From NCBI GenBank assembly GCA_947492585.1, contig CANLND010000010.1, positions 1-64,000 on the forward strand: 64,000 bases of DNA, in the 5' to 3' direction. The notes under the pieces are model-generated. The model did not search any database and had not been told where the DNA came from. It saw only the letters and a list, made by a program, of their open reading frames with translations. Shown here piece after piece: positions 15,576 to 24,791 of this stretch; position 1 is the stretch's first letter; each line of letters opens with the position of its first letter. The DNA comes from an uncultured Paracoccaceae bacterium. Its GTDB lineage: Bacteria; Pseudomonadota; Alphaproteobacteria; Rhodobacterales; Rhodobacteraceae. The translations under genes were made by a program, and so were the position numbers.

Positions 15576-15680
15576 CTGCAAAATCTGCACCGGTTTCTGT
15601 AAAATCTGCACACTAAGCTGAAATTTCTGCATCTTTGGCTGCAAAACCTGCATATTCGCCTGCAAAAGTTACATTCCACC
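15576..15680 (+). repeat. Iteron array: five 21-bp direct repeats
   Basis: Units begin exactly every 21 bases, at 15576, 15597, 15618, 15639 and 15660. The shared core is CTGCAAAATCTGCA; units 1, 2 and 4 match it best and the fifth diverges in its second half. The last seven bases of each unit vary. A 21-bp period (two helical turns) is typical of plasmid iterons bound by an initiator. No CRISPR-like unique spacers are present. An origin or partition-like site is inferred. Confidence 0.85.
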
Positions 15681-16101
15681 CTTTTCAAGGTGTTGAAATC
15701 ATGAGGCAAACTGCCCTTCCGAAAGAAGAGAAACTCCAGAAAGAATAGAAAGGCCTCTGGTGAGGCCGATTTCTGTTTTGAGTCGATGACCCCACATATC
15801 CCACCTCTCTGGGTACGTCTGACGCGTGCTGATTGACGGGCCGATGACGACCGCAGAGCCGCCTGCCGGGGAGTTTTCCTATTCAGATTGAAGGGTCAGG
15901 TTTCTCTCAGGCATGTTGTCCGAACATGGCAGCGCAATACCGTGACTTCCGATCTGGAAAACCTGGTCGTGTCGGCGAAACAGGTTCGCTGAGATCATCC
16001 CAAACACCCTCAGTCTAACGGCAAGAAACAAATTTGTCCTCACATTTTCAGAGTTTCGGAAATCGACCGCATCTCCTTCCCGATGAAAGAAGGAGAAACC
16101 C
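15681..16101. other. Region between the iterons and the HTH gene
   Basis: No gene is supported. A short hairpin GGCCTC-tggt-GAGGCC lies at 15752-15767. The last bases (GAAGGAG before ATG 16102) are the ribosome site of the next gene. If the iterons are an origin, this could be the unwinding region, but no strongly AT-rich block stands out. Confidence 0.4.
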
Positions 16102-16479
16102 ATGCTTAACACTGCCGAAGTTGCCCATCATTTTGACCTGACTGGCGAAACCGTTCGAAGAAAGATCCGAGCTGGAGAGCTCATGGCGACACGCGATCGC
16201 CGGGACTACCGTGTGACTTGGCAAAGCGTCTGGGCCTGTGAGCAAGGCCCAATGCCCAAGCGTAATCATTGTGAGCGTTACAAGGAACCTCTGCTGTCCA
16301 AGAAGCATCTTGCCGGTTCCACAGGGTATGACATTCGCACGGTCGAACGCTGGATCCAAGACGGGCTGCCGACACGGAATGCCTTCGGCAGCGTGCGGAT
16401 CAACCCTTCCGATGCAAAGGAATGGCTGAAACATGTGCGGGGCCTCGAGATTGAAAATCTCGAACGCGTTGAGGTGTGA
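16102..16479 (+). CDS. Tandem excisionase/AlpA-like helix-turn-helix protein
   Basis: 125 residues with a strong AAGGAG ribosome site. Two similar DNA-binding modules are visible. Residues about 3-45 read TAEVAHHFDLTGETVRRKIRAGEL; residues about 64-115 read KKHLAGSTGYDIRTVERWI, then DGLP and SVRINPSDAKEWL. Both match the plan helix-turn-helix, a GLP-type turn, then a wing ending in a W-rich helix, as in AlpA and Xis proteins. It lies next to the iterons and could regulate them. A second protein of the same plan is encoded at 24792. Confidence 0.7.
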   Translation: MLNTAEVAHHFDLTGETVRRKIRAGELMATRDRRDYRVTWQSVWACEQGPMPKRNHCERYKEPLLSKKHLAGSTGYDIRTVERWIQDGLPTRNAFGSVRINPSDAKEWLKHVRGLEIENLERVEV

Positions 16480-16773
16480 CTTGGACATGTCTTGCACAGA
16501 TCCGTTGGCAGTTCTTCCGACAGAACAGGATACCTCCCGACATTTGCACAAAGGTCCGCAAACAGGAATCGGCGTTGTGTTTGAGGGCGGTTTTGCAAAT
16601 CGAGGGATTTTCCCGACATATCGTGCGATTTTCCTCCTCATCCCCGTCATCCTCCAACAGTGTTGATTGTCGCTGAGAACTGACCCGGTAGCCCCATAAA
16701 TTGTCACTGAGAATTGACCCATGTGAACACACTTCCCCGACGGTTTTGGTTGGGGGGATTGGGAGTGATCGAC

Positions 16774-18303
16774 ATGGGATTTTTGAGTGTCATTCGACGC
16801 TGGGCATTGCGTGACAAAATGCCAATCAGGGAGATTGCCCGGCGGACGGGTTTGTCTCGGAACACGATCAAGAAGTAACTGCGTGAAGGTGCGGTGGAAC
16901 CGAAGTTCAAGACGCCCAAGCGTCCAAGCAAGCTGGATCCCTACGCGGATCGGCTGTCAGCTTGGCTTTTAGTCCAGACGCGGAAGTCACGCAAAGAGCG
17001 GCGGACAGTGAAGCAAATGCATGCTGATCTGGTGAATCTGGGATATGATGGCTCCTATGAACGCGTGGCAGCTTTCGCCCGGGCATGGCGTGAAGATCGG
17101 CATCGAGCGGAACAGACGACGGGGCGCGGCACCTACGTGCCTTTGGTGTTCACGCCCGACGAAGCATTCCAATTCGATTGGAGCGAGGACTGGGCCAACA
17201 TCAGCGGTGAGCGCGTCAAACTTCAGGTCGCTCATATCAAGCTATCGCACAGCCGCGCTTTCTTGGTGCGGGCCGACCCGCTGCAAACGCACGAGATGCT
17301 GTTTGACGCCCACTGGCATGCATTCCGCGTGTTCGGCGGTGTGCCTGGTCGCGGGATCTACGACAATATGAAGACCGCCGTTGATCGTGTGGGCAAAGGC
17401 AAGCAGCGAGACGTCAATGCACGCTTCAAAGCTATGGCCAGCCATTATGTGTTTGAGCCCGAGTTCTGCAATCCGGCGGCCGGTTGGGAGAAAGGCCAGG
17501 TTGAGAAGAATGTGCAGGATGCGCGCAACCGCATGTGGCAGGTCATGCCGGTCTGTGCCGATCTGGCAGAGCTGAACCAATGGCATGAAGATCGCTGTAT
17601 CGCCCTTTGGACAGAGACGCCGCACAAGGTTTTACCGGGGTCCATCGCTGACGTGTGGGAGGCCGAGAAGCCTACGCTGATGGCACTGCCGCCGGCATTC
17701 GATGGCTTTATTGAACACAGTAAGCGTGTGTCACCCACATGCCTGATCACGTTCGAACGCAATCGCTACAGCGTTCCCGCCAGCTTTGCAAACCGCCGTG
17801 TCAGTTTGCATGTCTATCCCGAACGACTGATCGTGGTCGCTGAAGGGCAAACGGTTTGCGAACATGCGCGGATCATCGAGCGGTCTCATCGCAGGCCCGG
17901 CAAGGTCATCTATGACTGGCGCCACTATCTCGCTGTTATCCAACGCAAACCGGGCGCACTTCGGAATGGTGCGCCATTCACGGAGATGCCGGATGCCTTC
18001 CGTCAATTGCAGGATCACATGCTGCGTAAAGAAGGTGGTGACCGAGAGATGGTCGACATTCTGTCTTTGGTTCTTCAGCACAACGAAGAGGACGTTTTGT
18101 GTGCAGTGGAACTGGCACTTGAAGCAGGCGTCCCCACCAAGACGCACATCCTGAACCTGTTGCATCGATTGATCGACCGCAGACCGACAGATCATCCCGA
18201 GGTCGATCCGCCGGACGCCCTGGCATTGCAGACAACGCCAGAGGCCAACGTCGATCGCTATGACGGCTTGAGACAAGCTGGGGAGAAGCGCCATGCGTCA
18301 TGA
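16774..18303 (+). pseudogene. istA: istA transposase of IS21, broken by a nonsense codon
   Basis: The reading frame from ATG 16774 (MGFLSVIRRWALRDKMPIRE) carries an N-terminal helix-turn-helix, then stops at TAA 16876-16878, where relatives read KKYLREG (tyrosine expected). The frame stays open after it to 18303. A GTG at 16894 could restart a 469-residue protein without the DNA-binding part. The core has the DDE-type integrase region, with FQFDWSEDWANI early and [12 protein letters not shown] in the middle. One base change (TAC/TAT to TAA) explains the break. Confidence 0.85.
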
Positions 18304-19079
18304 TCCAGCAGGAGCCTCTATCGTCATCATGCTGCGCAGTCTTAAGCTCTATGGCAAATGCGATTGAAGACTTGGTCGCCCAGGGCGCGCCAGCGTTCGA
18401 AGCTGCCACACCAATGCTGTCACAGCTGCTCAAGGCCGAGATCGCCGAACGCGAAGTACGGTCCATCGCCTACCACACGAAGGTTGCCCGCTTCCCCGCA
18501 TACAAAGATCTGACGGGCTTCGACTTTGCATCGAGTGAGATCAACGAAGCGACAGTGCGGCAGCTACACCGATGCGAGTTTATCGAAGCGGCCGAGAATG
18601 TCGTTTTGATCGGGGGACCCGGAACGGGCAAGAGCCACACAGCCACAGCAATCGGCGTCCAAGCCATCGAACATCACCGGCGTAAGGTGCGCTTCTTCTC
18701 GACCGTGGAATTGGTCAATACGCTGGAGCAGGAAAAGGCGCTTGGTAAGGCAGGGAAACTCGCTGAGATGCTGACGAAGGTCGACTTGGTCATCTTGGAC
18801 GAACTCGGCGACCTGCCGTTCAGTTCAACGGGCGGAGCGCTGCTCTTCCATCTGCTCAGCAGGCTCTACGAGCGCACCAGCGTCATCATCACCACAAACC
18901 TCAGCTTCTCAGAATGGGCGCAGGTCTTCGGGGATGCAAAGATGACAACCGCGCTCCTCGATAGGCTGACCCACCGCTGCCACATCCTCGAAACCGGAAA
19001 CGACAGCTACCGCTTCAAGGCCAGCGCTGAGGCTGCAAAGAAAACACGAAAGGAGACCAAAACGTTGACCGCGTCATAA
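18293..19079 (+). pseudogene. istB: istB ATPase helper of IS21, with an N-terminal frameshift
   Basis: From ATG 18293 the frame reads [21 protein letters not shown], as IstB proteins start, then shifts and ends at TGA. The normal sequence resumes in another frame at ATG 18351 ([17 protein letters not shown]). Loss of one unit of a presumed ATGGC-ATGGC repeat would give exactly this 5-base deletion. The rest is intact: Walker [10 protein letters not shown], Walker [13 protein letters not shown], and [10 protein letters not shown] shortened protein from 18351 is possible. Confidence 0.8.
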
Positions 19080-19429
19080 ACCACGACGCATAACTGAGGG
19101 TGGGTCAAATCTCGGTGAAAATACCGGGTCAGTTCTCAGCGACAATCAACACTCAACGCTTTCATTTGCGAAGAGACCGCCGGTCGAGAATGACATCTTG
19201 TATTTTTGTTGCCTTTTCGACATCTCGCCTCGATTTGCGTCAGACTATAACTCTTTGAAAGAACGTTATTTTGTTCGCGCTCTTTTTGGGAGATATTGGC
19301 CGAGATGACGAAAGAACGCAAGGCGGGACGGCCAAAGGAGAGCGGGCAGGACTGAGGATGCTACACAGCATCCGGAAGCCATCTTTCAGGCTCTCTTCCA
19401 CAGCTTTCACACGCAGCGAAACAGGCCGC

Positions 19430-20020
19430 CTACTTTGGACCCAACATCGGCAATTTGGAGAGAATTTCATCCTTTACAGCCAGCTGAACGCGCAGGGCGA
19501 TGATTTCCTTCTCCAACTCGTTGCGTTCCACCTTCAATTCCTCCGTTAGGGCATGCAGCTTGTCGTTTCGTTCATATGATGCCTCCAACTGCCGTGCAAA
19601 TTTTGTGCTTTCCTGTTCACTACGCTCCCGTTCAGATCGAGCCACATTCAGAAGGTCACGCAGTTCCTGTATCGGGAGTGCATTCTTTTTCTGGAGCTCG
19701 CTGTAGCCTTCTGCAAACCCGAGAAGAAGCTGACGTTTTGCCAAATCGCAGGCATGATCGAGGAAACCAATGGCTTCAGACGGAAGGGCTTCGATCAACC
19801 GTAGTGTGCGTTCCTCCGTTTCCCGGGCCAGGATTTCGTCAATCATGGCTTGCAAAGCTTCGGGTCTCGGGTTGATTGAGAGATGCTGTTCTTCGCGGAG
19901 ATGCCGCTTAACAGCCTCAACTGTAGGTTCAACCTCACGTCCGGCCAAGTCCTGGAGCGCTCTGGCAACTTGGTTCTGATTGTAGGATTTCGGACGTCCT
20001 GCGCTTGTCCTCGTAGTCAT
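19430..20020 (-). CDS. KfrA-like plasmid coiled-coil DNA-binding protein
   Basis: 196 residues. The N-terminal 90 residues (RPKSYNQNQVARALQDLAGREVE, then PTVEAVKRHL) match the KfrA N-terminal DNA-binding domain. The remainder is a long heptad coiled coil (about 105-185: QELRDLLNVARSERERSEQE and onward). KfrA proteins are plasmid-encoded, bind their own promoter and aid stable inheritance. Its gene is divergent from the one at 20503; the inverted repeat ACCAAT-N10-ATTGGT at 20062-20083 is a candidate operator. It is one of the plasmid-like features of this island. Confidence 0.7.
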   Translation of the reverse strand: MTTRTSAGRPKSYNQNQVARALQDLAGREVEPTVEAVKRHLREEQHLSINPRPEALQAMIDEILARETEERTLRLIEALPSEAIGFLDHACDLAKRQLLLGFAEGYSELQKKNALPIQELRDLLNVARSERERSEQESTKFARQLEASYERNDKLHALTEELKVERNELEKEIIALRVQLAVKDEILSKLPMLGPK

Positions 20021-20502
20021 GGGTTCCCCTTAGTGTATGGGAATTTGCCTAATCCGGTTTGACCAATGATTTGACAAATTGGTGCTCGTTTGAGGAAACC
20101 GGGCTCGTCCCGGTGCCTGACAGGGAAGTGGGGTCACCATTTTTTCGCAACAAACCGGGTTTGATTGCTGTTTCCAGCATCACCCCGTGAGAGGGTCTTC
20201 GTCGCCGCATCAATGCAGTGACTACGCCCGGAACTTGCAGGAGGGGTGAACTCCAAACACCCAAAGACCCAGTGTGATTTCAAGATTGGTGGATTTCCTT
20301 AAGTTCCTAAGCGAAAAGCACTGCGTTTCCAGCGTGGTAAAGCACCAGCGACCTGCCCGAGCGGGATTTTACTTTCCAAAACGGGATGGTGGCCGATTGA
20401 AACGGGATCAAAAGCTTTCAAAACGGTTGGTGCACTCAAACCCGATTTCGATATCCAGTATTGGTCCCAGGTTTCCTGAACACAGCAAGAAGGAAACCTG
20501 AA
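20021..20502. other. Divergent control region between the KfrA-like gene and the gene at 20503
   Basis: No gene. It contains the ACCAAT/ATTGGT inverted repeat near the KfrA-like start, several AAACCGGG-type motifs (around 20095 and 20151), and three AAACGGGAT-type repeats 21 bases apart at 20378-20426. The layout of repeats, KfrA-like gene and next gene resembles a plasmid replication control region. Confidence 0.5.
20378..20426 (+). repeat. Three AAACGGGAT-type repeats at 21-bp spacing
   Basis: AAAACGGGAT at 20378-20387, GAAACGGGAT at 20399-20408 and AAAACGGTTG at 20420-20429, each 21 bases from the next. A weaker GCGGGAT lies at 20361-20367. The array precedes the gene at 20503 by about 75 bases. 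Spacing by two helical turns suggests one protein bound side by side. Confidence 0.5.
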
Positions 20503-21276
20503 ATGGTAGCAGACAACGGAAAGTTCAGGGTATCGGCAATGATGATCGAATACCTTCGCGTCAGCCAACTTACCTTGAGGGATCAGAGGTTTCTGCTGGC
20601 TACCATCTATTTTCAGCACCTGCTCGGGGACTGGCCGAGTATAGACTGGGGTGTAGCCCGCAATCAGGAACACTGGATGCCCTTGAAAGCCTATCGCAAC
20701 CTTGGCTGCGCTCCCAGATCCAACGATGCCAGGCATTTTCAGGCGGCAACAGAGTTCTGGCAGGAAGAAAGGGTGCTCTTTGATAACATCGCGTTGACGA
20801 AGGATCACCGGCATGTCCGATGGCGGTTTTCGGAATTCAGCTTCAACATGATGTCCGAGATGGACAGATACGCTCTGATGATCGCTGAAAGACTGAAAGC
20901 GGCCCGAACGGATCTGGACTTAGATGTCCTTCTTCAGGCCGTGCTGCATCACAAAATGCGGCGACCGGAATTCCGGATGCTCGATCAGGGTTTTCAATGC
21001 CAGGACGGCGGGCTCGTGTCCTTCAGGTTGAAGCATGTCGATGGAAAACTCAAAGGCAGCTTGCAGCGCCTGGCGGATCTCACCGGTTACCGTTTTGTCG
21101 TTGGCTACCTGCAGGAAGGCCGGATGCCGGGGTACACTTCCGCCATCATTCGTATTCAGCACAAAGGAACGGAATGGCCATCAGGGCGCATTTTCAAGTT
21201 TCCGCCACGGACCAGGCAATTCTCTCTGGTCCCAGAAACCGGCGAAGTTCAACAATCCTTGCAAATGAAGGTCTGA
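20503..21276 (+). CDS. Hypothetical protein, possible plasmid-type initiator
   Basis: 257 residues from ATG 20503, with AAGGAAACC upstream; the frame extends further upstream without a better start. No family is firmly recognised. The centre (RFSEFSFNMMSEMDRYALMI) and a later block (LKGSLQRLADLTGYRFVVGYLQ) have the helix-rich look of winged-helix proteins. It lies opposite a KfrA-like gene and behind repeats spaced 21 bp apart, so a replication-initiator or repeat-binding role is possible, on context only. It heads a plus-strand group with 21346 and 22296. Confidence 0.55.
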   Translation: MVADNGKFRVSAMMIEYLRVSQLTLRDQRFLLATIYFQHLLGDWPSIDWGVARNQEHWMPLKAYRNLGCAPRSNDARHFQAATEFWQEERVLFDNIALTKDHRHVRWRFSEFSFNMMSEMDRYALMIAERLKAARTDLDLDVLLQAVLHHKMRRPEFRMLDQGFQCQDGGLVSFRLKHVDGKLKGSLQRLADLTGYRFVVGYLQEGRMPGYTSAIIRIQHKGTEWPSGRIFKFPPRTRQFSLVPETGEVQQSLQMKV

Positions 21277-21345
21277 CAAAAAATGGCATAAAACTGCTTT
21301 GGGAAACCCAAAACCGGCCAATCTCCTATGCAAAGGAGAAGCGGA

Positions 21346-22299
21346 ATGATGTTTCAACAATTGAAATCCTGGGGAGACACAGACGGACTTCCTGAAGGGG
21401 GCTGGCCAAGACTGAAGGCCGCGATTGAATTCCACGAAGCCTTTGCATGCGATGGCGATCATGCTGACATTGTTCATCCGCATGAATTTGAGGATGCCTG
21501 GCCTCACGATCTGGAAGATGTGCCAGAGCATTTCAGAAATCCGGCACAGTACCAAGCCTGGCGGAATATTCTGATTTCCGGGCTGGAGGTGTTTTCCGGA
21601 CAGTTGTCCCGGAAATCAGTAAGCCAAGAAGAGGCGAACGACGATTGGCTAAGGCTGCGTGACTTGTGCAGGGAACGGGACTTTGGTGGCGTGCATGAGA
21701 ACAAGCTGCTGGCGTTGCGCCGGATTGCCCTCAGGCTTGACATCGCACCTTCAAGAGTGACCCAAGACTGGGCAGAAAAGGTGCAACAAGGCTTGGAGCC
21801 TTCTCAGCGCGCCATGTTCAGGTCTGGTGTTGGCGCTTTTGAGAAGGCTCGCTCTGATCCTGAAATTCGTGAGGAGTTTGGTCTGACGGAAACACCGATT
21901 GGACAGCTCCAGTTCAGGCCTTCGCCTAACGAAGAACAGCCGTTGCCGCCGCGCCTCAAGGCGGACTTCGAAGAATGGATTGGTGTTCTGGCCGCTGGGG
22001 AGGCAATCGGGTTCCGGGGGCGGCGGCGTAAACCCGTAGCGGAGGCAACCCTGCGCCAGTACCGGTTTGCGGTCGCCTGGTATTGGCGTTGCTTTGCTGT
22101 TGCGTTCCCGGACCAATTCAACCCGGAAACTGCCAAACTCGCACGCCAGGTTGTGTTGGAGGAAATCTCCGAGATCGCGGACGAGGCAAAAGGTCTTCAG
22201 CTTAAACCGGGCATGAAAAAGGAATACTTTTCTAAAGTCCTACCCTTCCTCCACCAATGGAATCCACGGCTGGTGCAACCAGGGAAGGGGAAAGAATGA
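21346..22299 (+). CDS. Recombinase-like N-terminal domain protein without catalytic domain (paralogue A)
   Basis: 317 residues; start after AAAGGAGAAGCGG. It parallels the N-terminal half of the recombinase at 25636: both have YxAWR (here YQAWRNILISGLEVFSGQL, there YKAWRRKVSAAIKGATGQL), then L..(I/L)R(K/R)(L/I)A (ALRRIALRLDIAPSRVTQDW against IPIRKLADLARQNGKDPSQI), then a weakly matching IxxWV segment. The catalytic RxxH and Tyr region is missing altogether. It overlaps the next gene by four bases, exactly as the 25636/27387 pair does. It could modulate the recombinases or be a remnant. Confidence 0.6.
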   Translation: MMFQQLKSWGDTDGLPEGGWPRLKAAIEFHEAFACDGDHADIVHPHEFEDAWPHDLEDVPEHFRNPAQYQAWRNILISGLEVFSGQLSRKSVSQEEANDDWLRLRDLCRERDFGGVHENKLLALRRIALRLDIAPSRVTQDWAEKVQQGLEPSQRAMFRSGVGAFEKARSDPEIREEFGLTETPIGQLQFRPSPNEEQPLPPRLKADFEEWIGVLAAGEAIGFRGRRRKPVAEATLRQYRFAVAWYWRCFAVAFPDQFNPETAKLARQVVLEEISEIADEAKGLQLKPGMKKEYFSKVLPFLHQWNPRLVQPGKGKE

Positions 22300-22679
22300 C
22301 AACGATGAAGGATAAGCAGACGGGGAAATTCGTGTGCACCGGGCGGATCAGCGAACACCTCGCCGCAATGGAAGCACCAGAGAAGTTTGTAACTCAGGCA
22401 AGGGCGATTGAATCTGGGGAAACCGGCCTGAAAGGATACCTCCATAAACCTGCTCTCAATGGAATGTTCAGGTTTATTGATTTAGCGGTTAACCAAGACC
22501 TTCCGTTGGACTTCCAAAAGAGCACGATCGTGGCATTTCTCGATGATCTTGATAAACGATCCACTGGCTCTGCGTATTGGTTGCGCTACGCAAATGCGAT
22601 GCAGGAAGTGGCGCGCGAGATGGGTTACCCCTTCCAAGTCATCGATGGGTTCGAGGCGAGGTTGGGGCCAAAAGCGTGA
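22296..22679 (+). CDS. Recombinase-like N-terminal domain protein (paralogue B)
   Basis: 127 residues, start ATG 22296 overlapping the previous stop (ATGA). The pattern FIDLAVNQDLPLDFQKSTIV, then SAYWLRYANAMQEVAREMGYP, resembles the N-terminal part of the recombinase at 27387 (FLAFIEGRQIASIWELSVSD, then SANRLRALKKAMQAVFPAQP). No catalytic residues exist. With its upstream neighbour it copies the order and overlap of the active-looking pair. Confidence 0.55.
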   Translation: MTTMKDKQTGKFVCTGRISEHLAAMEAPEKFVTQARAIESGETGLKGYLHKPALNGMFRFIDLAVNQDLPLDFQKSTIVAFLDDLDKRSTGSAYWLRYANAMQEVAREMGYPFQVIDGFEARLGPKA

Positions 22680-22865
22680 AATCATGATGGGTTCGATAAA
22701 CAATCATGGTCCATAATTGCTGGTTTGCTTCGTTAACTGTTTGGCAGCCCTCAGTATAACGCTGGTTCGCGGTATTATGTTTGCTGAGACAAGGTTGATT
22801 GAAATGGGCGGCCGGCCTCCTCTCTCTCTTTCCGGTCGCAATTGAACGAAGCCAAAGCCACTGCG

Positions 22866-23879
22866 CTATTGTTCAGGCACGACAACGAGAAACGGGCTAT
22901 TGGTTTCTTGTTTGGCAGCCTGAATAAACGCCCTGCCGCCGGTCCCCGCATCGGCGAGTGCACGTGCCAGCGATTGCTGCTCACTGAGGTTTTCCACGGC
23001 CCTTTCAAAGCCATCGGCGATATTGCCGACAAGCCCGGCTGCCTCGCGGCGTTTGGCCACGATCTTTGCCAGGTTGGTTTCGCCAGCGGCAACCAATCGG
23101 GCCATGGCATCCGGGTTCTGCTGGTCCAGGCAACGAAGATTGTCGTTCATGTAGCGTCCCGCGTAGTCGTCCGCATGAGTCAAGTCCTCGGACACGAAGA
23201 GGGCCCGCAGCTCGGCGCCTTCGCAAAGCCACTTGGCTGAGCTCAACGTCCAGATCAGATCCAGCCGAGCCATAGGCAGGCTGGTCTCGTTGCCGATGGC
23301 CATGGCTTCGGTCAAAAGGTCATTGAGTGCGCTGACATGAGACGAAAATTGCCTTTGCAGGCTGCTTGCAAGGGCAAGATGGTCGGTTCGCGTTGTGACG
23401 CTGTCAAGATCCTTGAGTGCAGCGCGGATGTCGCTGAACAGACGGCGTATCTCGGAGGCCTGGATCATCTTGCCGATTTCCCGGACGTCCTGGCGCAAAT
23501 GCCCAAGATTGTTCTCGATCGCATTCAGGCGCATGTTCATGACCGCAAACCCGGCGACCGACACGCCAATTCCGACCCCGGTCAGCGCCATGTTGGCAAT
23601 CTGCAGATTTTGAACAAGACCCAGTCCCAGCTCAAGCCTTTCGATACCAGACTTGATCTGTTCTCCCTGAATGGCCCCGATGATTCCAAGGGGTGAAAAA
23701 CCGGATTGCGCCATGGCGCCGCCGGCTTGAACGAAAATGTCGAAAAAACCCTGAGTCGGCTGGACATGCGCCAGGATCCTGCCAGACGCGACTTCCTTGA
23801 CGAGCGCGCCGACGACTTCAGCCTCACCGGACGCGATCCGACCAGCAACCTTTAGAGGTATTTCGTAGAGAAGGGGCAT
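22866..23879 (-). CDS. Membrane protein with coiled coil, second of a pair
   Basis: 337 residues from ATG 23879, which overlaps the upstream stop by one base (TGATG). The frame extends upstream but in another composition. A glycine- and alanine-rich hydrophobic stretch (MALTGVGIGVSVAGFAVMNM, about 117-136) is likely a membrane segment, followed by coiled-coil-prone helices (LNAIENNLGHLRQDVREIGK) and a long helical C-terminal half. No enzyme motif seen. The tight linkage to 23879-24559 suggests one complex. Function unknown; a defence role is possible from context only. Confidence 0.6.
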   Translation of the reverse strand: MPLLYEIPLKVAGRIASGEAEVVGALVKEVASGRILAHVQPTQGFFDIFVQAGGAMAQSGFSPLGIIGAIQGEQIKSGIERLELGLGLVQNLQIANMALTGVGIGVSVAGFAVMNMRLNAIENNLGHLRQDVREIGKMIQASEIRRLFSDIRAALKDLDSVTTRTDHLALASSLQRQFSSHVSALNDLLTEAMAIGNETSLPMARLDLIWTLSSAKWLCEGAELRALFVSEDLTHADDYAGRYMNDNLRCLDQQNPDAMARLVAAGETNLAKIVAKRREAAGLVGNIADGFERAVENLSEQQSLARALADAGTGGRAFIQAAKQETNSPFLVVVPEQ

Positions 23880-24559
23880 CAGACGGACTCCAATTTTGCT
23901 TCGAGGCGACGCAGTGTGGCAGCTTGGAGATCGGTCACGAAACTGCGATCGCCCGGCGTAAGCCCATGACCCAGCGTCGCGGTCAGGGCTCGCCCTTGCA
24001 GGCGGTTCACAAGCCGTACGCGGTTTTTGTCGGCAAGCCATTTGACGCCTTTGCTGCCGGCAAATGAGGTCACGGCAAGACCAGCACCGCCCACCGCAAT
24101 GATCGGCCACGAAATGGTGGTGGTCGACAGAACAAAGAAGGACGTGGTCGTGATTGTTCCAAGCGAAACAACCGAGGGGATGGCGGCAAGAGAGGCCGCA
24201 AGCACCCCGGCCCCGGCAATGGCGGGGCGCGCAACACGCAAAGCCTCGCCAAGCGTGCCCTTCTCTGAAAATGACGCTGTGAGCTCACCAATTTCTTTTT
24301 CCATTCGCGCCTCGACAAGGCTGGCGGTCCTTTTAGCCCAGGGTTCAAATAGGTTCTTCCAAAGACCATCAGGAAAGACCTGTGACTTACTCGCCGTATA
24401 GGTCGACATCGAAGCGACGGTCTCTTCGATGTCTGTCATGAGCTCGGGGAGAGCTTCTTCAACGACTTGAGTGATTTCCTCGAAGCGTGCCTGCTTCCAT
24501 CGGATCATTTCAAGCTCGTCAGCCGGGTCGAGCGGGAATGCGGGCTCGTGTATTTTCAT
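23879..24559 (-). CDS. Membrane protein, first of a pair
   Basis: 226 residues from ATG 24559; a longer frame to 24646 lacks support. An N-terminal helical region (ELEMIRWKQARFEEITQVVE) is followed by a long hydrophobic hairpin (about 122-185: AGAGVLAASLAAIPSVVSLG and SWPIIAVGGAGLAVTSFAG) with two likely membrane helices, then a basic stretch and a short soluble tail. No family recognised. It is translated together with 22866-23879 and divergent from the gene at 24792. Confidence 0.6.
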   Translation of the reverse strand: MKIHEPAFPLDPADELEMIRWKQARFEEITQVVEEALPELMTDIEETVASMSTYTASKSQVFPDGLWKNLFEPWAKRTASLVEARMEKEIGELTASFSEKGTLGEALRVARPAIAGAGVLAASLAAIPSVVSLGTITTTSFFVLSTTTISWPIIAVGGAGLAVTSFAGSKGVKWLADKNRVRLVNRLQGRALTATLGHGLTPGDRSFVTDLQAATLRRLEAKLESV

Positions 24560-24791
24560 ATTGAATCGCGTGCGCCTTAATGCGGGGGGCAAAATAGTTG
24601 TCCTCAGAACAATTGCATATTGCTCAGGGCATTGAACGCCCTGCAAGTGTTTTCAATCGCCACGTTTTCCTTTCCCAGTGGCATCCCGTGTTAGAGGAAA
24701 GACAGAAATCCGACCGACAACCGTGTCCCTTCTGAAACCAATTTCTTGAAATTCGCACTGAACCCATCTCCTCCCCGACAGAGGAGAGCAG

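Larger units (their letters stand above)
16661..19151 (+). mobile_element. IS21-family insertion sequence, decayed
   Basis: Perfect 28-bp terminal inverted repeats, TGTTGATTGTCGCTGAGAAC and so on at 16661-16688 and its complement at 19124-19151. A second related internal repeat (TCACTGAGAATTGACCC) lies just inside the left end, as is usual in IS21. It holds istA and istB, both damaged. No clear target duplication is visible, so the flanks may have changed after insertion. Confidence 0.9.

Noticed and set aside
15576-15680. CRISPR or tandem minisatellite
   Set aside because: Units of 21 bp share a 14-base core with only seven variable bases; no spacers. The iteron reading fits best.
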